64,000 nt of DNA from an uncultured Prevotellaceae bacterium (lineage in GTDB: Bacteria; Bacteroidota; Bacteroidia; Bacteroidales; Bacteroidaceae). Where the stretch lies: assembly GCA_900315565.1 (NCBI GenBank), contig OMZS01000003.1, positions 62,001-126,000 on the forward strand, read 5' to 3'. The notes beneath the pieces are model-generated. The model was not told the DNA's origin. It did no database searches and worked only from the letters and a program-made list of their open reading frames with translations. The position numbers and the translations under genes were made by a program. Shown piece after piece: positions 17,379-26,896 of the stretch (positions are counted from its first letter, which is position 1; the number at the start of each line of letters is the position of its first letter).

Positions 17379-18029
17379 TTATTTAATGGTTTTTACTATA
17401 GTAGCAGGATTTCCTGCAACGACACAGAAAGGAGGTACATCCTTCGTGACAACACTGTTGGCTGCTACTACAGTACCTTCACCTATATGTACTCCAGGGA
17501 GTATGGTTGATTTGTCTCCTATCCAGACCTTGTCTTCAATGATGACAGGACCTTTGGAACTCAAATCTCTTTCTGTTGGGGCAACGTCTATTTCTCCTAT
17601 AGTGTTAGATCCATGGGAATTATCCGAAATTGTTACCCATCTACCAGTTAGAACCTTGTTACCAATTACGATACGGTTAATGCCGGTAATATGGATATAA
17701 TCTCCTAAATGGCAATTTCCCCCTATTTCAATACTCGGTGTGTAAGTCTTATTCCCATAATGGTTCCAAGCTGTAATCACTCCATACTTCCCTATTTCTG
17801 TCATTTCACCAATGCTGATATTTTTCAATCCTGTGGCTTGAATAGGACGATGTATCAAAGCACCTTTCCCGATGTTTCTAAAACAGGAAGCTATCCAATG
17901 TGTGTAAAATGTATCGATAATAAGCGATAATTTTGCATTAGTTTTAAAGCCATAGATGTAACTAAGCAGAGTGAAAAATGCTTTTGAAATGGGTTCTAAA
18001 TATAATCTTATTTTTCTTTTTAACGTCAT
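17379..18029 (-). CDS. Hexapeptide-repeat acyltransferase
   Basis: Predicted O-acetyltransferase of the left-handed beta-helix class, probably acetylating a sugar of the polysaccharide. The 216-residue protein has an N-terminal helix, then hexapeptide turns such as GKGALIHR, ISIGEMTEIGKYG, IEIGGNCHLGDYIHI, and the typical end VWIGDKSTILPGVHIGEGTVVAANSVVTKDVPPFCVVAGNPA. Embedded in the operon between two glycosyltransferase genes. Confidence 0.87.
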   Translation of the reverse strand: MTLKRKIRLYLEPISKAFFTLLSYIYGFKTNAKLSLIIDTFYTHWIASCFRNIGKGALIHRPIQATGLKNISIGEMTEIGKYGVITAWNHYGNKTYTPSIEIGGNCHLGDYIHITGINRIVIGNKVLTGRWVTISDNSHGSNTIGEIDVAPTERDLSSKGPVIIEDKVWIGDKSTILPGVHIGEGTVVAANSVVTKDVPPFCVVAGNPATIVKTIK

Positions 18030-18042
18030 TTTGGAGTTGTTA

Positions 18043-19194
18043 TTATATTAGTTTCTTGTAAATATTATATATTTTCTCAACATTATTTTCAATAGAATAG
18101 TTGTCAATTGCTATTGACTGGGCCAATAATGCTTTTTCTTCATATTGCTCATCGGTCAGATAACTGACTTTTTCCATACTTTCTGCCAGTGATGCTATAT
18201 CATTAAAAAAGAAACCTCCTGTTTTGTCTAAAATTTCTTTAGTTCCCGCTGTTTCCCTTCCAATAACCAGGCACCCATTGTAGCATGCTTCTGCGGTCAT
18301 CCGTCCAAAACCTTCATAGAAACTTCCAACGATGAGGGCTTTGGCTTTTTTCATGAGATTACTTATGTCACTAACAAAACCAACAAATTCAACTGCTTCG
18401 GAGCATAGCAATTCTATAGTCATATCCTTGAGTTTTTCTATATATTGTTCATCTCCAAAACCGGCAATGACGAGTTTGTACTCGGGATGGTTTTTATAAA
18501 AATGAGCAAAAGCCGTAATAACATCATGATGCCCTTTTACAGGAACAATACGTGAGGCACAGAGAAAAAAACATTCTTTTTTGTGACGGTACTCTATATC
18601 CTCTTTCGGATAGATTCCATTATAAACTACATAAGCATTATTGTCTTTCTGAAGGTTGAAATGCTTCATGATGCCTTCGGTTATGCATATAATACAATCT
18701 GATTTCTTCAGAAATTGTTCGTAAGTCTTTTTGGACGGGAGGATTATCCAGTCAAAATCCTTATCTTGGTATTCTCTCAGATGCATAACGTGCGGAATGC
18801 CATATTTGTTTGCTATTTTAAGCCCTTCGTGAATGACGCCTACATTTGTGTGAATAATTTTGGGCTTCTCTTGCTTGATAATGCTACTAATTTTATAGAG
18901 AGAGATCATTTTTTTCGCTATCATCGAGCAGAAAGATAATGGGAACCGGAAGTACTGGGACGGAGTTCTTGGCCTGAATAGTGCACTTGAAGTTACTATC
19001 ACAGCATGGCTTTTTATTTTATTGTCTGATAAAAAAAACATGAAAGCCGCGTCTTTTTTCCCAAATCTTGGATATAGGATTATAGGCTCAATGCCTTTTT
19101 TCATCAAGCCTGAAATCATGTTCATGAACGAAATTGTTGCCCCGCCCATGAAGGCAGCACTCAGAATGTAAACAACTTTTATATTATTATTCAT
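18043..19194 (-). CDS. Glycosyltransferase family 4 (GT-B)
   Basis: The 383-residue GT-B protein shows VYILSAAFMGGATISFMNMI at the N-terminus, HTNVGVIHEGL, VMHLREYQD, and the donor-site region ALIVGSFYEGFGRMTAEACYNGCLVIGRETAGTKEI. Predicted role is sugar addition to the lipid-linked repeat unit. Its start overlaps the end of the Wzy gene by eight bases, so translation of the two is probably coupled. Confidence 0.88.
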   Translation of the reverse strand: MNNNIKVVYILSAAFMGGATISFMNMISGLMKKGIEPIILYPRFGKKDAAFMFFLSDNKIKSHAVIVTSSALFRPRTPSQYFRFPLSFCSMIAKKMISLYKISSIIKQEKPKIIHTNVGVIHEGLKIANKYGIPHVMHLREYQDKDFDWIILPSKKTYEQFLKKSDCIICITEGIMKHFNLQKDNNAYVVYNGIYPKEDIEYRHKKECFFLCASRIVPVKGHHDVITAFAHFYKNHPEYKLVIAGFGDEQYIEKLKDMTIELLCSEAVEFVGFVSDISNLMKKAKALIVGSFYEGFGRMTAEACYNGCLVIGRETAGTKEILDKTGGFFFNDIASLAESMEKVSYLTDEQYEEKALLAQSIAIDNYSIENNVEKIYNIYKKLI

Positions 19195-20425
19195 CTGTTT
19201 CTATATCTTTGTTTGCATCAATTCCTGCATATAAAGCTTTAGGATTATAGTAGGCCATTATGTATATAGGAATGAAATTACAGTACCATAAAGGAGTTCC
19301 CCTGACCAAAAAAGCTAATAGCGCAAGGATAATACCCGAAAGCAGGGCTTTCTTGTTGGTTGCTGAGTGAAGTGATGAGAAAAAGAAGAAAAGGAGGAGG
19401 AAAACTCCAATGATTCCATTTTCATAAATATATACCTTATAACCGGAATTTCCGAAATTGTCTTTAGGCATATCTCTTCCCAGCATGGTGTCAGAAGATT
19501 TCCAGAAGTTGCTATACTCTGCATCAAAGTCTTCTGTTACACGATTATTTCCTGCAATGTCACCCTCGTCAACTTCCATTCTAATCAGAATCAAATCATG
19601 AATGAGATTATTGCCGCTATTGTAGAAGAACGAGCCCACAATAATTGAAGCAAAGATTAATACAGATGTCATCATTTTCAGGAACACTCTTTTTCCTTGA
19701 ATCCAAAGATTGGCAAAAGTCACGTAAACTATCAAGACATAAGCTGCCAGCGAGAAAGACAATATTGTGGTAATTATCATGGCAATGTTGTACCATTTTT
19801 TCCATTTTCCGCATTGTGTAAACAATAGCATAACACAAGCAGTTCCGATTTGGCCAGGCTCAAGAAACACAGAATGAAAACGAGCAAATAGTGCCATCAA
19901 CGCTCTGTCATCGAGTAAAAAGAAATAGTAATTGGTATAAGAATATAGTCCGTCTGCGAAGCTGGCATCCCTTGAAGGAAGAGCACCCCCCAACATCCAG
20001 AAAAAAAAGGCAACAATAGAGACGGACAGCAAACCTCCCAAAAATCTGGATAGGAATGTTGCCAGACCCTCAAGTCTCTTTATGTCTATAAGAAACAGTG
20101 AAAGAAATAAGATAACATGGAATAAATTGATTACAAACCCTCCAAATCGCCCACCATTCACAATCAACTGATAATAGGACAAAGCTAAGAAGGCTGTTAA
20201 TGGAAGAATAAAATCATTTCTTGTATATATTGGAGACGAAAGAGTAATTGAAAACATATATGATGCCACTATCAATGTCCCAGCAGGCAAGGCATACAAA
20301 GTGCCTATTGGCCACATGAACCATGGATTCAATGACCCCAGATATGCAATTAGCATACCGCTCATAAAGAGAAAAACAGCCAATTTCTCTTTGTTGATGA
20401 GGTATATTTTCTTGAGGTCAAACAT
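19187..20425 (-). CDS. Wzy-like O-antigen/capsule polymerase
   Basis: Polytopic inner-membrane protein of 412 residues with about ten hydrophobic segments (for example LAVFLFMSGMLIAYL, VILFLSLFLI, VSIVAFFFWML) and a larger periplasmic loop in the C-terminal half (DEGDIAGNNRVTEDFDAEYSNF). Wzy proteins are poorly conserved, so the call rests on topology, RFHSVFLEPGQIGT as a Wzy-like block, and position between Wzx and glycosyltransferase genes. It would polymerise undecaprenyl-linked repeat units in the periplasm. Confidence 0.75.
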   Translation of the reverse strand: MFDLKKIYLINKEKLAVFLFMSGMLIAYLGSLNPWFMWPIGTLYALPAGTLIVASYMFSITLSSPIYTRNDFILPLTAFLALSYYQLIVNGGRFGGFVINLFHVILFLSLFLIDIKRLEGLATFLSRFLGGLLSVSIVAFFFWMLGGALPSRDASFADGLYSYTNYYFFLLDDRALMALFARFHSVFLEPGQIGTACVMLLFTQCGKWKKWYNIAMIITTILSFSLAAYVLIVYVTFANLWIQGKRVFLKMMTSVLIFASIIVGSFFYNSGNNLIHDLILIRMEVDEGDIAGNNRVTEDFDAEYSNFWKSSDTMLGRDMPKDNFGNSGYKVYIYENGIIGVFLLLFFFFSSLHSATNKKALLSGIILALLAFLVRGTPLWYCNFIPIYIMAYYNPKALYAGIDANKDIETDE

Positions 20426-20428
20426 TTC

Positions 20429-21940
20429 TTATTTTTTTAGGGTATTAGTTACATACAACTGTTCCTCAGAAGTGAGGGTGAAGAACCATGCAGAAATAAT
20501 CCCTGTCATTATTGTAATGACAAGAGTGATAAGTAAACTGAATCTGATTCCCTTTACGAGAGATTGGCATATCATGCAGCAGACACATTCAAATAGACAT
20601 ACAGGGATGATTTTGCTGATTACTTGGGTTCCAAATTGTTTAATGCTTAAACCTGCTTCTTTTTTTAACAGAGGTACTCTTTGTGCAGCCACATAAATCT
20701 CTATAAACAAATAACACCACATAATACTATCTACAGAACATCCGTGTTTTAGCATTAACCAAATAATTAACAGATATAGTAGTTTTGGTGTATATGTGAG
20801 CAAGGTGTATTTCCGAATATTTCCAATAGCTTGATTTGCGGTTTGCAATCCTAATGTAGTTTGGTCGAAAATGAAAGAAACAAGCACGAATCTGCAAAAA
20901 AGTGCTGTGTGGGTAGGAACTTCTTCCAACCATATTCCTAATATTGTAGGCATCTCGAAAAGAAATGGAATTACCACGATAGAGAGCAAAGATGCAGAAA
21001 ATTTACACTCTTTACAGGCCAACATGAGCATTTTTTCCCGGTCTTTACCCCCTTCAGCTTTCATAATCTGAGGATTTATTGCATTCATAATAGAGGTTAC
21101 CACGAAAGAAATAGCCCCAAAGACTTGAAAAGAAATGCCATAAGCTGCATTGATAACAGTGCCAAAAAAATGGTTAAGTATGATTGCGGTTCCCTGATTT
21201 CTTCCTGCTACAGCTCCCATTCCATAGGTTGTCCATCCGGCAAAACCTATTAGTTGGAATAGGTATAACTTGTTGATGTCTTTTTTATGGACGAGTATGG
21301 AGCACTCCTCATATTTTACGAGTGAGAATGTGGCATAAACAAGCAAATTCAGCAAAAGTATTAATGCCATCATTAGTGAATAAACCAAGAGTTTGTCTGC
21401 CTGAATATGTAAGAGACTGATGGCCAATGCCAGTTTGATTACACTGTCAATAGTGTCAACAACAGCTATGAATACAATGTTCTCATGTGCAATAAAGAGT
21501 GCTTTAAATGGGGCTGTCACAATAGTGAGAAACAGCATGAATATGGTTATTACGAATACAATCGAAGCTGTATGAATGCGGTTTGGGGGTATATTGAGGA
21601 CACTTCCTATGATAAAGCCTCTCATTGAAAGAAGGATTACTGAAAGAAGAATTCCAATGATGACATGAAGAAAAATACTGTTTTTGAATATTTTTTTTAC
21701 GGTTTGCAAATCTCTCTTTCCATGGAAAAAAGAGATGTATCTCTGTGTGGTAATAATAAGCGCATTGGTGATAAATCCGAGCATAGCAACAACACCACCA
21801 ACAACAGAATACACGCCATAGTCAGAGACTGTGAGTGCTTTAAGAATGAGTCTGGTGGAATACAGCGAAAGGCAAAGAGTTAAAATTGCCTTTGTGTATT
21901 GGGCAATGGTGTTGACGATGATGCGTTTGGTTGGTTCCAT
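20429..21940 (-). CDS. Wzx-like polysaccharide flippase
   Basis: A 503-residue polytopic protein of the MATE-like flippase superfamily that would move lipid-linked repeat units across the inner membrane. The N-terminus RIIVNTIAQYTKAILTLCLSLYSTRLILKALTVSDYGVYSVVGGVV is characteristic of these flippases, followed by about twelve to fourteen hydrophobic segments. The start lies 31 bases after the Wzz stop and its stop three bases from the Wzy start. The putative cargo is the polysaccharide built by the adjacent transferases. Confidence 0.88.
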   Translation of the reverse strand: MEPTKRIIVNTIAQYTKAILTLCLSLYSTRLILKALTVSDYGVYSVVGGVVAMLGFITNALIITTQRYISFFHGKRDLQTVKKIFKNSIFLHVIIGILLSVILLSMRGFIIGSVLNIPPNRIHTASIVFVITIFMLFLTIVTAPFKALFIAHENIVFIAVVDTIDSVIKLALAISLLHIQADKLLVYSLMMALILLLNLLVYATFSLVKYEECSILVHKKDINKLYLFQLIGFAGWTTYGMGAVAGRNQGTAIILNHFFGTVINAAYGISFQVFGAISFVVTSIMNAINPQIMKAEGGKDREKMLMLACKECKFSASLLSIVVIPFLFEMPTILGIWLEEVPTHTALFCRFVLVSFIFDQTTLGLQTANQAIGNIRKYTLLTYTPKLLYLLIIWLMLKHGCSVDSIMWCYLFIEIYVAAQRVPLLKKEAGLSIKQFGTQVISKIIPVCLFECVCCMICQSLVKGIRFSLLITLVITIMTGIISAWFFTLTSEEQLYVTNTLKK

Positions 21941-21971
21941 GCGCTAAGGTGTAGAGAATGCGGAAAATCTG

Positions 21972-23039
21972 TTATTTTTGCATCAATGGGGTTAGGATGT
22001 CGTCTTTTAGAATATATCCAATGGTTAAGATGAATGCCATAAACATCATAGCTAAAACAAAAAACATCCTCTTGGGGCCTGCTGGTTTTATGGGGACGGA
22101 GGCTCCCTGGATTATGGTGAATGCAGGCGTTTTTTCTTGTACTTTTGCCTTGGCTGCTTGCAATTGTGTGTTCAGGGCATTATATGTGTTGAATTTTATT
22201 TGCATGTCGTTTTCTAGGTCATCTTGTTTTGCTTTGTAACTTTGGAGAATCACATCCACGTTGGAGTCAGAGAAACTTGCATACAGTTGGCGGGCACGTT
22301 CGTAATCACGTTTTGCGTCGATGGTAAGTTTTGTGTAGTAATCCAAATCTATGCGCGCTTTGTTTGTTCTGTAATCTGTAATAAAGTTTTGAAGGCGCGT
22401 CCTAATGCTGTCGGCCATCGTTGCACAAATCAGCGGGTCTTGCTCTTGCACGGTGATTGTTATGACATCTGTTTTCTTGTCCACATCGCAACTAATGTGG
22501 TTTTTCATCGTACTCACAACATCCTGCTGTTCCTTGCTAAGTTTAAATGGATCAACTTTGTGGCCATTTGATGATGTGGCTTCGTTTTTAGTAAATAAGC
22601 TAGCGATAGTTTTTTTTATCCATTTAAAAGGCCTCAGCCATAAATTTGTTTTTTGGTGCTTCTTAATATACGTGTAGTAGTCGGTACTAATCAGCCCGTC
22701 TTCACTCACTACTTTAATCGGGAAAAGACTCACCATAAAGTCGCTGGCCTCCATTAAGTCTGGGTAAAGCACTGGTGGTATGGCATCAGTAGAACCTGCA
22801 GAGTTCAAGTTAATTCCGAATGAAGAAGCCAAGGATCCCAGCGATCCCCCCGATGCAGAGTTTTCCATTTCAGGAGCAAGTGTTATGTTGCAATTATAAT
22901 ATCTGGGAAGAGGCAGGATATATAAGCAAGCTATAAAGAAAGTGAAAGAAAGAGTTTTTACAAACAGTTTCTTTCTATTCCATATTTTCCTAAAAACTTT
23001 TCTTAGGTCAATAATATCAGACGGATTGTTAGCAGTCAT
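21972..23039 (-). CDS. Wzz-type chain-length determinant protein
   Basis: A 355-residue polysaccharide co-polymerase without a kinase domain. It has an N-terminal membrane segment (FVKTLSFTFFIACLYILPLP), a periplasmic region with long helices (about residues 195-290) and a C-terminal segment preceded by the family's proline-rich motif (IIQGASVPIKPAGPKRMFFVLAMMF). It would set chain length together with Wzy. Eight bases separate it from the upstream export gene. No tyrosine kinase gene is visible nearby. Confidence 0.9.
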   Translation of the reverse strand: MTANNPSDIIDLRKVFRKIWNRKKLFVKTLSFTFFIACLYILPLPRYYNCNITLAPEMENSASGGSLGSLASSFGINLNSAGSTDAIPPVLYPDLMEASDFMVSLFPIKVVSEDGLISTDYYTYIKKHQKTNLWLRPFKWIKKTIASLFTKNEATSSNGHKVDPFKLSKEQQDVVSTMKNHISCDVDKKTDVITITVQEQDPLICATMADSIRTRLQNFITDYRTNKARIDLDYYTKLTIDAKRDYERARQLYASFSDSNVDVILQSYKAKQDDLENDMQIKFNTYNALNTQLQAAKAKVQEKTPAFTIIQGASVPIKPAGPKRMFFVLAMMFMAFILTIGYILKDDILTPLMQK

Positions 23040-23047
23040 GTTCGTTG

Positions 23048-25546
23048 CTATTTTAGTATGTTCGCCAATGTTGCTATCATGGTGGCAATCGAAGCCACGC
23101 TGGTGCCAATAGTGAGAATTTCGGCCAGGGTGCGCCCGTCTCGCTTGGGCTTGCTGGGCACTATGATTTCACAGCCTGGGGCAGGCTTGGCATCGTGGCC
23201 TACTTTTGCTACCTTACCGTTCATGTAAATAATGTAGGTGTGGCTTTTCTTAGCTCGGTGGCCAAATCCGCCAGCCTGGTCAATGTAGTAGGAGGCCTTT
23301 TTGCCTTTCATGAAAGCCACGGTGTTGGGATACATTACGTCGCCGCTGATTTTTACAGTTCCGTTGTACTGGGGGATAATCAGACGGTCGCCTTCGCGCA
23401 GCACGATGTCATCGTCGCAGCCTGGATTTTCGAGTGCCTTGTCAAGCTCAATACCCACGTAGTAGGTGTTGCCCAAATCTAGTTTGGTAACATCGAGTGA
23501 GTCGGATTCTCCACTTTGCGACTTCAGCATTTTCATCACGGTCTGCATGCGAAGACGCTCATCGTCGGTAATGCGACGCTCCAGACGAGCACCTTTCGAG
23601 TAGGCCATGTCGTTCAGACCGCCAGCAGCCTTGATGGCGTCGCTCAACCGTTCGTTCTTTTTAGAGAGAGTATAGGTCCCATCGAACATCACTTCGCCTT
23701 CCACTCGGATGTTTTGCTGCTCATAGGTGCCTGGACTCTTGCGAACATATACTTCGTCGAAAGGCTCTAGTTTGAAGCCTGGCTCGCCGTCAATTACGAA
23801 ACCGTCTTTCAGAGCGAAACTAAAGGTCTTGGCCACTTCTTCACCAGGTTCGGTGGCTTTGGGGTTAACAATTCGGCGCGATACATCTACTTTCACCATA
23901 GAGGCGGTTTCTTTCAGGCCACCTGCTTGAAGTACAAAGTCCTCAATGGTCTCATTGGCAGCATATTCGTAGATGCCTGGTTGCCACACCTCGCCATGAA
24001 TGGTGATGGTTTGGTTTTCTTGAGCATCCAAAAGCGACGGAATAAAGAGTACATCGTTGTTCTGCACAGGAATATCTGCCACACGTCCTGACATAATACC
24101 ATCAATGTCAACCTGTATCACTTCTTTGGTGCGGTCTTCACGTTGGCGGTGCATCACGGCATGGGCAGTGAAAGCATCTTCGCGCACGCCGTCGGCATGC
24201 TGAATCAAGGTTCGCACACTGTTGATATCGGCTCCAACCTCGTACATGCCAGGGCGGAACACTGCACCTTTCACTTCTACCATGTTGGAGAAGCGCTGAA
24301 TGATGCTATCTACACTCACAGAGTCCTCGTCGTTGAGTTGGAAATCGTTGAACTTGAATTCCTCAACATTGTGGATGCTGAATTCTTTGCCAGTCTTTCG
24401 AATTAGTCTGACTGCGTTCTTGTAGGCATCACCCGTGAATCCACCGGCGTATTTGAGTAGGGTGCCAACACTTTCGTTCTTTTTCATTTCGTAGAACATG
24501 GGGCGTTTCACCTTGCCCGTAATGTTTACCAAACAGTCGTAAGGACCTACTACAATCACATCGTTGTCGGCCAGCCGGACGTTGCCGGTAAGTTTGCCGT
24601 TGAGCATGTAGTCATATACATCGACTGTGGTGACCAGTTTGTTGCTTCGATACACTTTGATGTTACGCAGCGTTCCAAGGTCATTGGGACCGCCAGCCAT
24701 GTAAAGTGCATGGAAAACACTGGCAAAGGCCGAAAGTGTATAAGTTCCGGGTGCATTCACCTCGCCCATGACGTTCACCATGATGGTTTTTGTCTGTCCT
24801 ACGGTAAGTCTTACTTGGCTGCTTCTGTAGCGGGCTCCCAGTTGTGAGCGCAGATGGGCGTTAGCTTGTGCAACGGTCATTCCGCTCACCTGCACGGGGC
24901 CGTAGCCTTCAATGTTGATGTCGCCGTCGGGCGAAACGGTAGCGGTAAAAGTCTTTTGTGAAGCTCCAAATACATCGACAATCACAGCATCGCCAGGCCC
25001 TAGACGGTAGTTCTGTGGGGTGGCGATGTTCATGTTTGGCTCAAACGAGAGGTTCTTTTTGTTGAATATGTCACGTCCGAACACCTTCCTGGCAGGTTCC
25101 TCCTCTTTTTCTTCTTCAAGCATCATGAGGGTGGAGTCGGGCGCAAAGGTGTTCAGTTCTTTCTGAAAAGCTACGAAATCCTCGTCGGTCTCATCATAGG
25201 TGCGCTGGTAAGTTGATCTTTTGCTGATGCGCTTAGTGGTGTTCTCTTTAGGGTCGCCATTGTTTTTGCGCATACGGGCTTCGGCATTGTCAACAGCCTG
25301 GTCGGCCACCTGGCCTAGTCCTTTGTCCTTCAGCTGACGTTCATAGCGGGCTTTGATACGCCTGATTTGCGTGATGTCAACACCCCGCTGTATCAGCTTG
25401 GTAACAATCTGATTCTGAGAGGTTCCTGCCTTTTGCTCTTTCACGACGAACTGCATCACCTGCTCATCGGTCATCGACGACTGGGCAAGTGCACTCATAG
25501 CAAAAAGAGCCAGCAGAAGTGTCAGTGCATATAATCTTTTTATCAT
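23048..25546 (-). CDS. Wza-like polysaccharide export protein with multiple SLBB domains
   Basis: An 832-residue secreted protein of the outer-membrane polysaccharide export family. It has a signal peptide (MIKRLYALTLLLALFAMSALA), a helical N-terminal region, a Poly_export domain (YRLGPGDAVIVDVFG, GDINIEGYGPVQVSGMT; about 180-260), and five or so SLBB-type repeats (VNVMGEVNAPGTYTLSAF, VEVKGAVFRPGMYEVGAD, ITIHGEVWQPGIYEYA, VRVEGEVMFDGTYTLSK, VKISGDVMYPNTVAF). There is no lipobox cysteine, unlike E. coli Wza. It is the first gene of the operon, behind the promoter at 25610-25617. Confidence 0.92.
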   Translation of the reverse strand: MIKRLYALTLLLALFAMSALAQSSMTDEQVMQFVVKEQKAGTSQNQIVTKLIQRGVDITQIRRIKARYERQLKDKGLGQVADQAVDNAEARMRKNNGDPKENTTKRISKRSTYQRTYDETDEDFVAFQKELNTFAPDSTLMMLEEEKEEEPARKVFGRDIFNKKNLSFEPNMNIATPQNYRLGPGDAVIVDVFGASQKTFTATVSPDGDINIEGYGPVQVSGMTVAQANAHLRSQLGARYRSSQVRLTVGQTKTIMVNVMGEVNAPGTYTLSAFASVFHALYMAGGPNDLGTLRNIKVYRSNKLVTTVDVYDYMLNGKLTGNVRLADNDVIVVGPYDCLVNITGKVKRPMFYEMKKNESVGTLLKYAGGFTGDAYKNAVRLIRKTGKEFSIHNVEEFKFNDFQLNDEDSVSVDSIIQRFSNMVEVKGAVFRPGMYEVGADINSVRTLIQHADGVREDAFTAHAVMHRQREDRTKEVIQVDIDGIMSGRVADIPVQNNDVLFIPSLLDAQENQTITIHGEVWQPGIYEYAANETIEDFVLQAGGLKETASMVKVDVSRRIVNPKATEPGEEVAKTFSFALKDGFVIDGEPGFKLEPFDEVYVRKSPGTYEQQNIRVEGEVMFDGTYTLSKKNERLSDAIKAAGGLNDMAYSKGARLERRITDDERLRMQTVMKMLKSQSGESDSLDVTKLDLGNTYYVGIELDKALENPGCDDDIVLREGDRLIIPQYNGTVKISGDVMYPNTVAFMKGKKASYYIDQAGGFGHRAKKSHTYIIYMNGKVAKVGHDAKPAPGCEIIVPSKPKRDGRTLAEILTIGTSVASIATMIATLANILK

Positions 25547-25609
25547 GATAAAGTACTTTATGCTAGCTAGAATTCTATACTATATAACCCTTTTTTCTGG
25601 AATTTGTTG

Positions 25610-25617
25610 CAAAGGTA
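25610..25617 (-). promoter_or_regulatory. Promoter of the polysaccharide operon, -7 box TACCTTTG
   Basis: TACCTTTG on the minus strand, 64 bases before the export-protein ATG. The nine minus-strand genes from 25546 down to 14314 are packed with gaps of at most 31 bases and can be read from here. Confidence 0.68.
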
Positions 25618-25661
25618 TGAATTTTTCTTTGAAAAATCTTGCATTTTTACTTGGTAATTTG

Positions 25662-25669
25662 TACTTTTG
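25662..25669 (+). promoter_or_regulatory. tmRNA promoter, -7 box TACTTTTG
   Basis: TACTTTTG with TTG at 25639-25641, 20 bases upstream. The tmRNA 5' end at 25714 implies a processed leader of roughly 35-40 bases. Confidence 0.7.
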
Positions 25670-25713
25670 CACCGCATTTACGTAGTTTCGGGGACTTTGA
25701 ATCCCTTATTCCT

Positions 25714-26111
25714 GGGGTTGACATGGATTAGACGGCAGGATGAAATGGTACGCAAGCACGCGGAGCCTCGTTGGCTAGCTCCTAAAACAGAGTGAACAAA
25801 AAATTAATTGGCAACAATAAGTATGCTCTCGCTGCTTAATCGAAGCACAGTAGATTACGAGCTTAATTCCGTCACTAGGTGATGGAACGAGACATCGCTC
25901 CAAGGGTGTTGTTCCGAATCTGAGGGTCAAGCGGTGCAGGAAAATCGGAAATAGCGTTGGCATGCCTCGGTGTTAGCGTGAAATTTTAGAGGATAAGGCT
26001 TCAGTTGGTGGTCCAGGTCTTGCTGATGCTCGAAAACCAAAGTCTGGAATAAGCGTGTAGAAACCGTATGGTTTCCCTGTGCGGACGCGGGTTCAAATCC
26101 CGCCAGCTCCA
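25714..26111 (+). ncRNA. ssrA: tmRNA (ssrA)
   Basis: Rescues stalled ribosomes and tags incomplete proteins. The 5' end GGGGTTG pairs with CAGCTCC at 26104-26110 to form the tRNA-like acceptor stem (seven pairs, two wobble), with A as the following base. The T-arm is visible as GCGGGTTCAAATCCCGC. The tag frame runs from 25810 to the TAA at 25837-25839 and reads GNNKYALAA, ending in the ALAA degradation signal typical of Bacteroidota tags. CCA is not encoded in full. Confidence 0.95.
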
Positions 26112-26122
26112 CAAGAATGAAT

Positions 26123-26170
26123 AAAAACAAGCGGAACGCCAGCTCATTGAGCAGTGTTCCGCTTGTTTTT
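26123..26170. terminator. Bidirectional terminator after tmRNA
   Basis: AAAAACAAGCGGAAC (26123-26137) pairs perfectly with GTTCCGCTTGTTTTT (26156-26170). With A- and T-tracts on both sides it can end tmRNA on the plus strand and the AlkZ-related gene on the minus strand. Confidence 0.88.
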
Positions 26171-26171
26171 G

Positions 26172-26843
26172 TTATTTAATCAGTTTCACTATTTGCTGTT
26201 CGCTGGCCTGCGGTAGCAGCTTGCCAAGGTGCTCCTTCAGCCGCTTGAATGATTCTTCGGGCGAGCGGTCGCACAGGCAAGCCTCGCGGCCATAGAGCTG
26301 TTCGGGTGTGGTGAGCAGTGCCCATCCCCAGCCATACTCGCGGTTGTGCTTGTCCAACGGATAGACGAAATCCTCGGTGACGATGCGACATGCCATCTGC
26401 AGGCGGGTGATGTAGGCGTCGAATTTACCACGCATCTTGGGGCCGTTGAATCCACAAGCCGCTCGCAATTCGCGTGTGATGAGGCTTCCGCTTTCGTTGA
26501 GTGTAGCTAAGATTGCCTCCTCGATGGAGCCTTCGGACGGAGCCGGATAAGCCGAGCGGCGATAGTTGCAGAAGTCGGGCCACCAATCAAGACTGATGAA
26601 TCCCGCCTTTCGGTCGAAAAACTTACCATAGACGCAGTGCCCTTCTGTGACAACCGTACCTTTCCATTTCCATAGCGGCCAGTCCCATCCGCCGTCGGGC
26701 AGAATGGTGTAGCGACATTCGCTTGCCACCACGTCATCGGCTGAAAATCCGCTGATGCCGCTGTAGAGCAAGGGCAGAAAGCCCCATTCGCTTATCAGCT
26801 CCATCAGCTGCACGTCAGTATAGATTTCTCTGTGTTTCACCAT
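26172..26843 (-). CDS. AlkZ-related winged-helix protein
   Basis: A 223-residue protein resembling the AlkZ/YcaQ-related proteins of Bacteroidales. The true AlkZ family contains winged-helix DNA glycosylases; this branch has no proven function known to me. Visible blocks are LMELISEWGFLPLLYSGISGFS, GWDWPLWKWKG, VYGKFFDRKAGFISLDWWPDFCNYRR, SGSLITRELRAACGF and ITRLQMACRIV. The ATG at 26843 is preferred because the alternative upstream start is a TTG inside the AT-rich junction repeat. It follows a sugar acetyltransferase gene at close distance. Confidence 0.65.
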   Translation of the reverse strand: MVKHREIYTDVQLMELISEWGFLPLLYSGISGFSADDVVASECRYTILPDGGWDWPLWKWKGTVVTEGHCVYGKFFDRKAGFISLDWWPDFCNYRRSAYPAPSEGSIEEAILATLNESGSLITRELRAACGFNGPKMRGKFDAYITRLQMACRIVTEDFVYPLDKHNREYGWGWALLTTPEQLYGREACLCDRSPEESFKRLKEHLGKLLPQASEQQIVKLIK

Positions 26844-26864
26844 AAACGTTGTCCCACCGTTAGT

Positions 26865-26896
26865 TTTCAATTGTTAATTGTCAATTATCAATTTTT
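26865..26896 (-). repeat. GATAATTGAC-type junction repeat, overlapping the acetyltransferase 3' end
   Basis: On the minus strand the sequence TTGATAATTGACAATTAACAA both encodes the last residues LIIDN plus stop of the upstream gene and fills the gap to the next gene. Confidence 0.7.

Noticed and set aside
25775-26130. Short open frames between the export gene and the AlkZ-related gene
   Set aside because: They lie inside the tmRNA, whose tRNA-like ends and tag frame explain the sequence.
26843-26870. Upstream TTG start for the AlkZ-related protein
   Set aside because: The TTG lies inside the junction repeat, and homologue-like sequence begins at the ATG of 26843.
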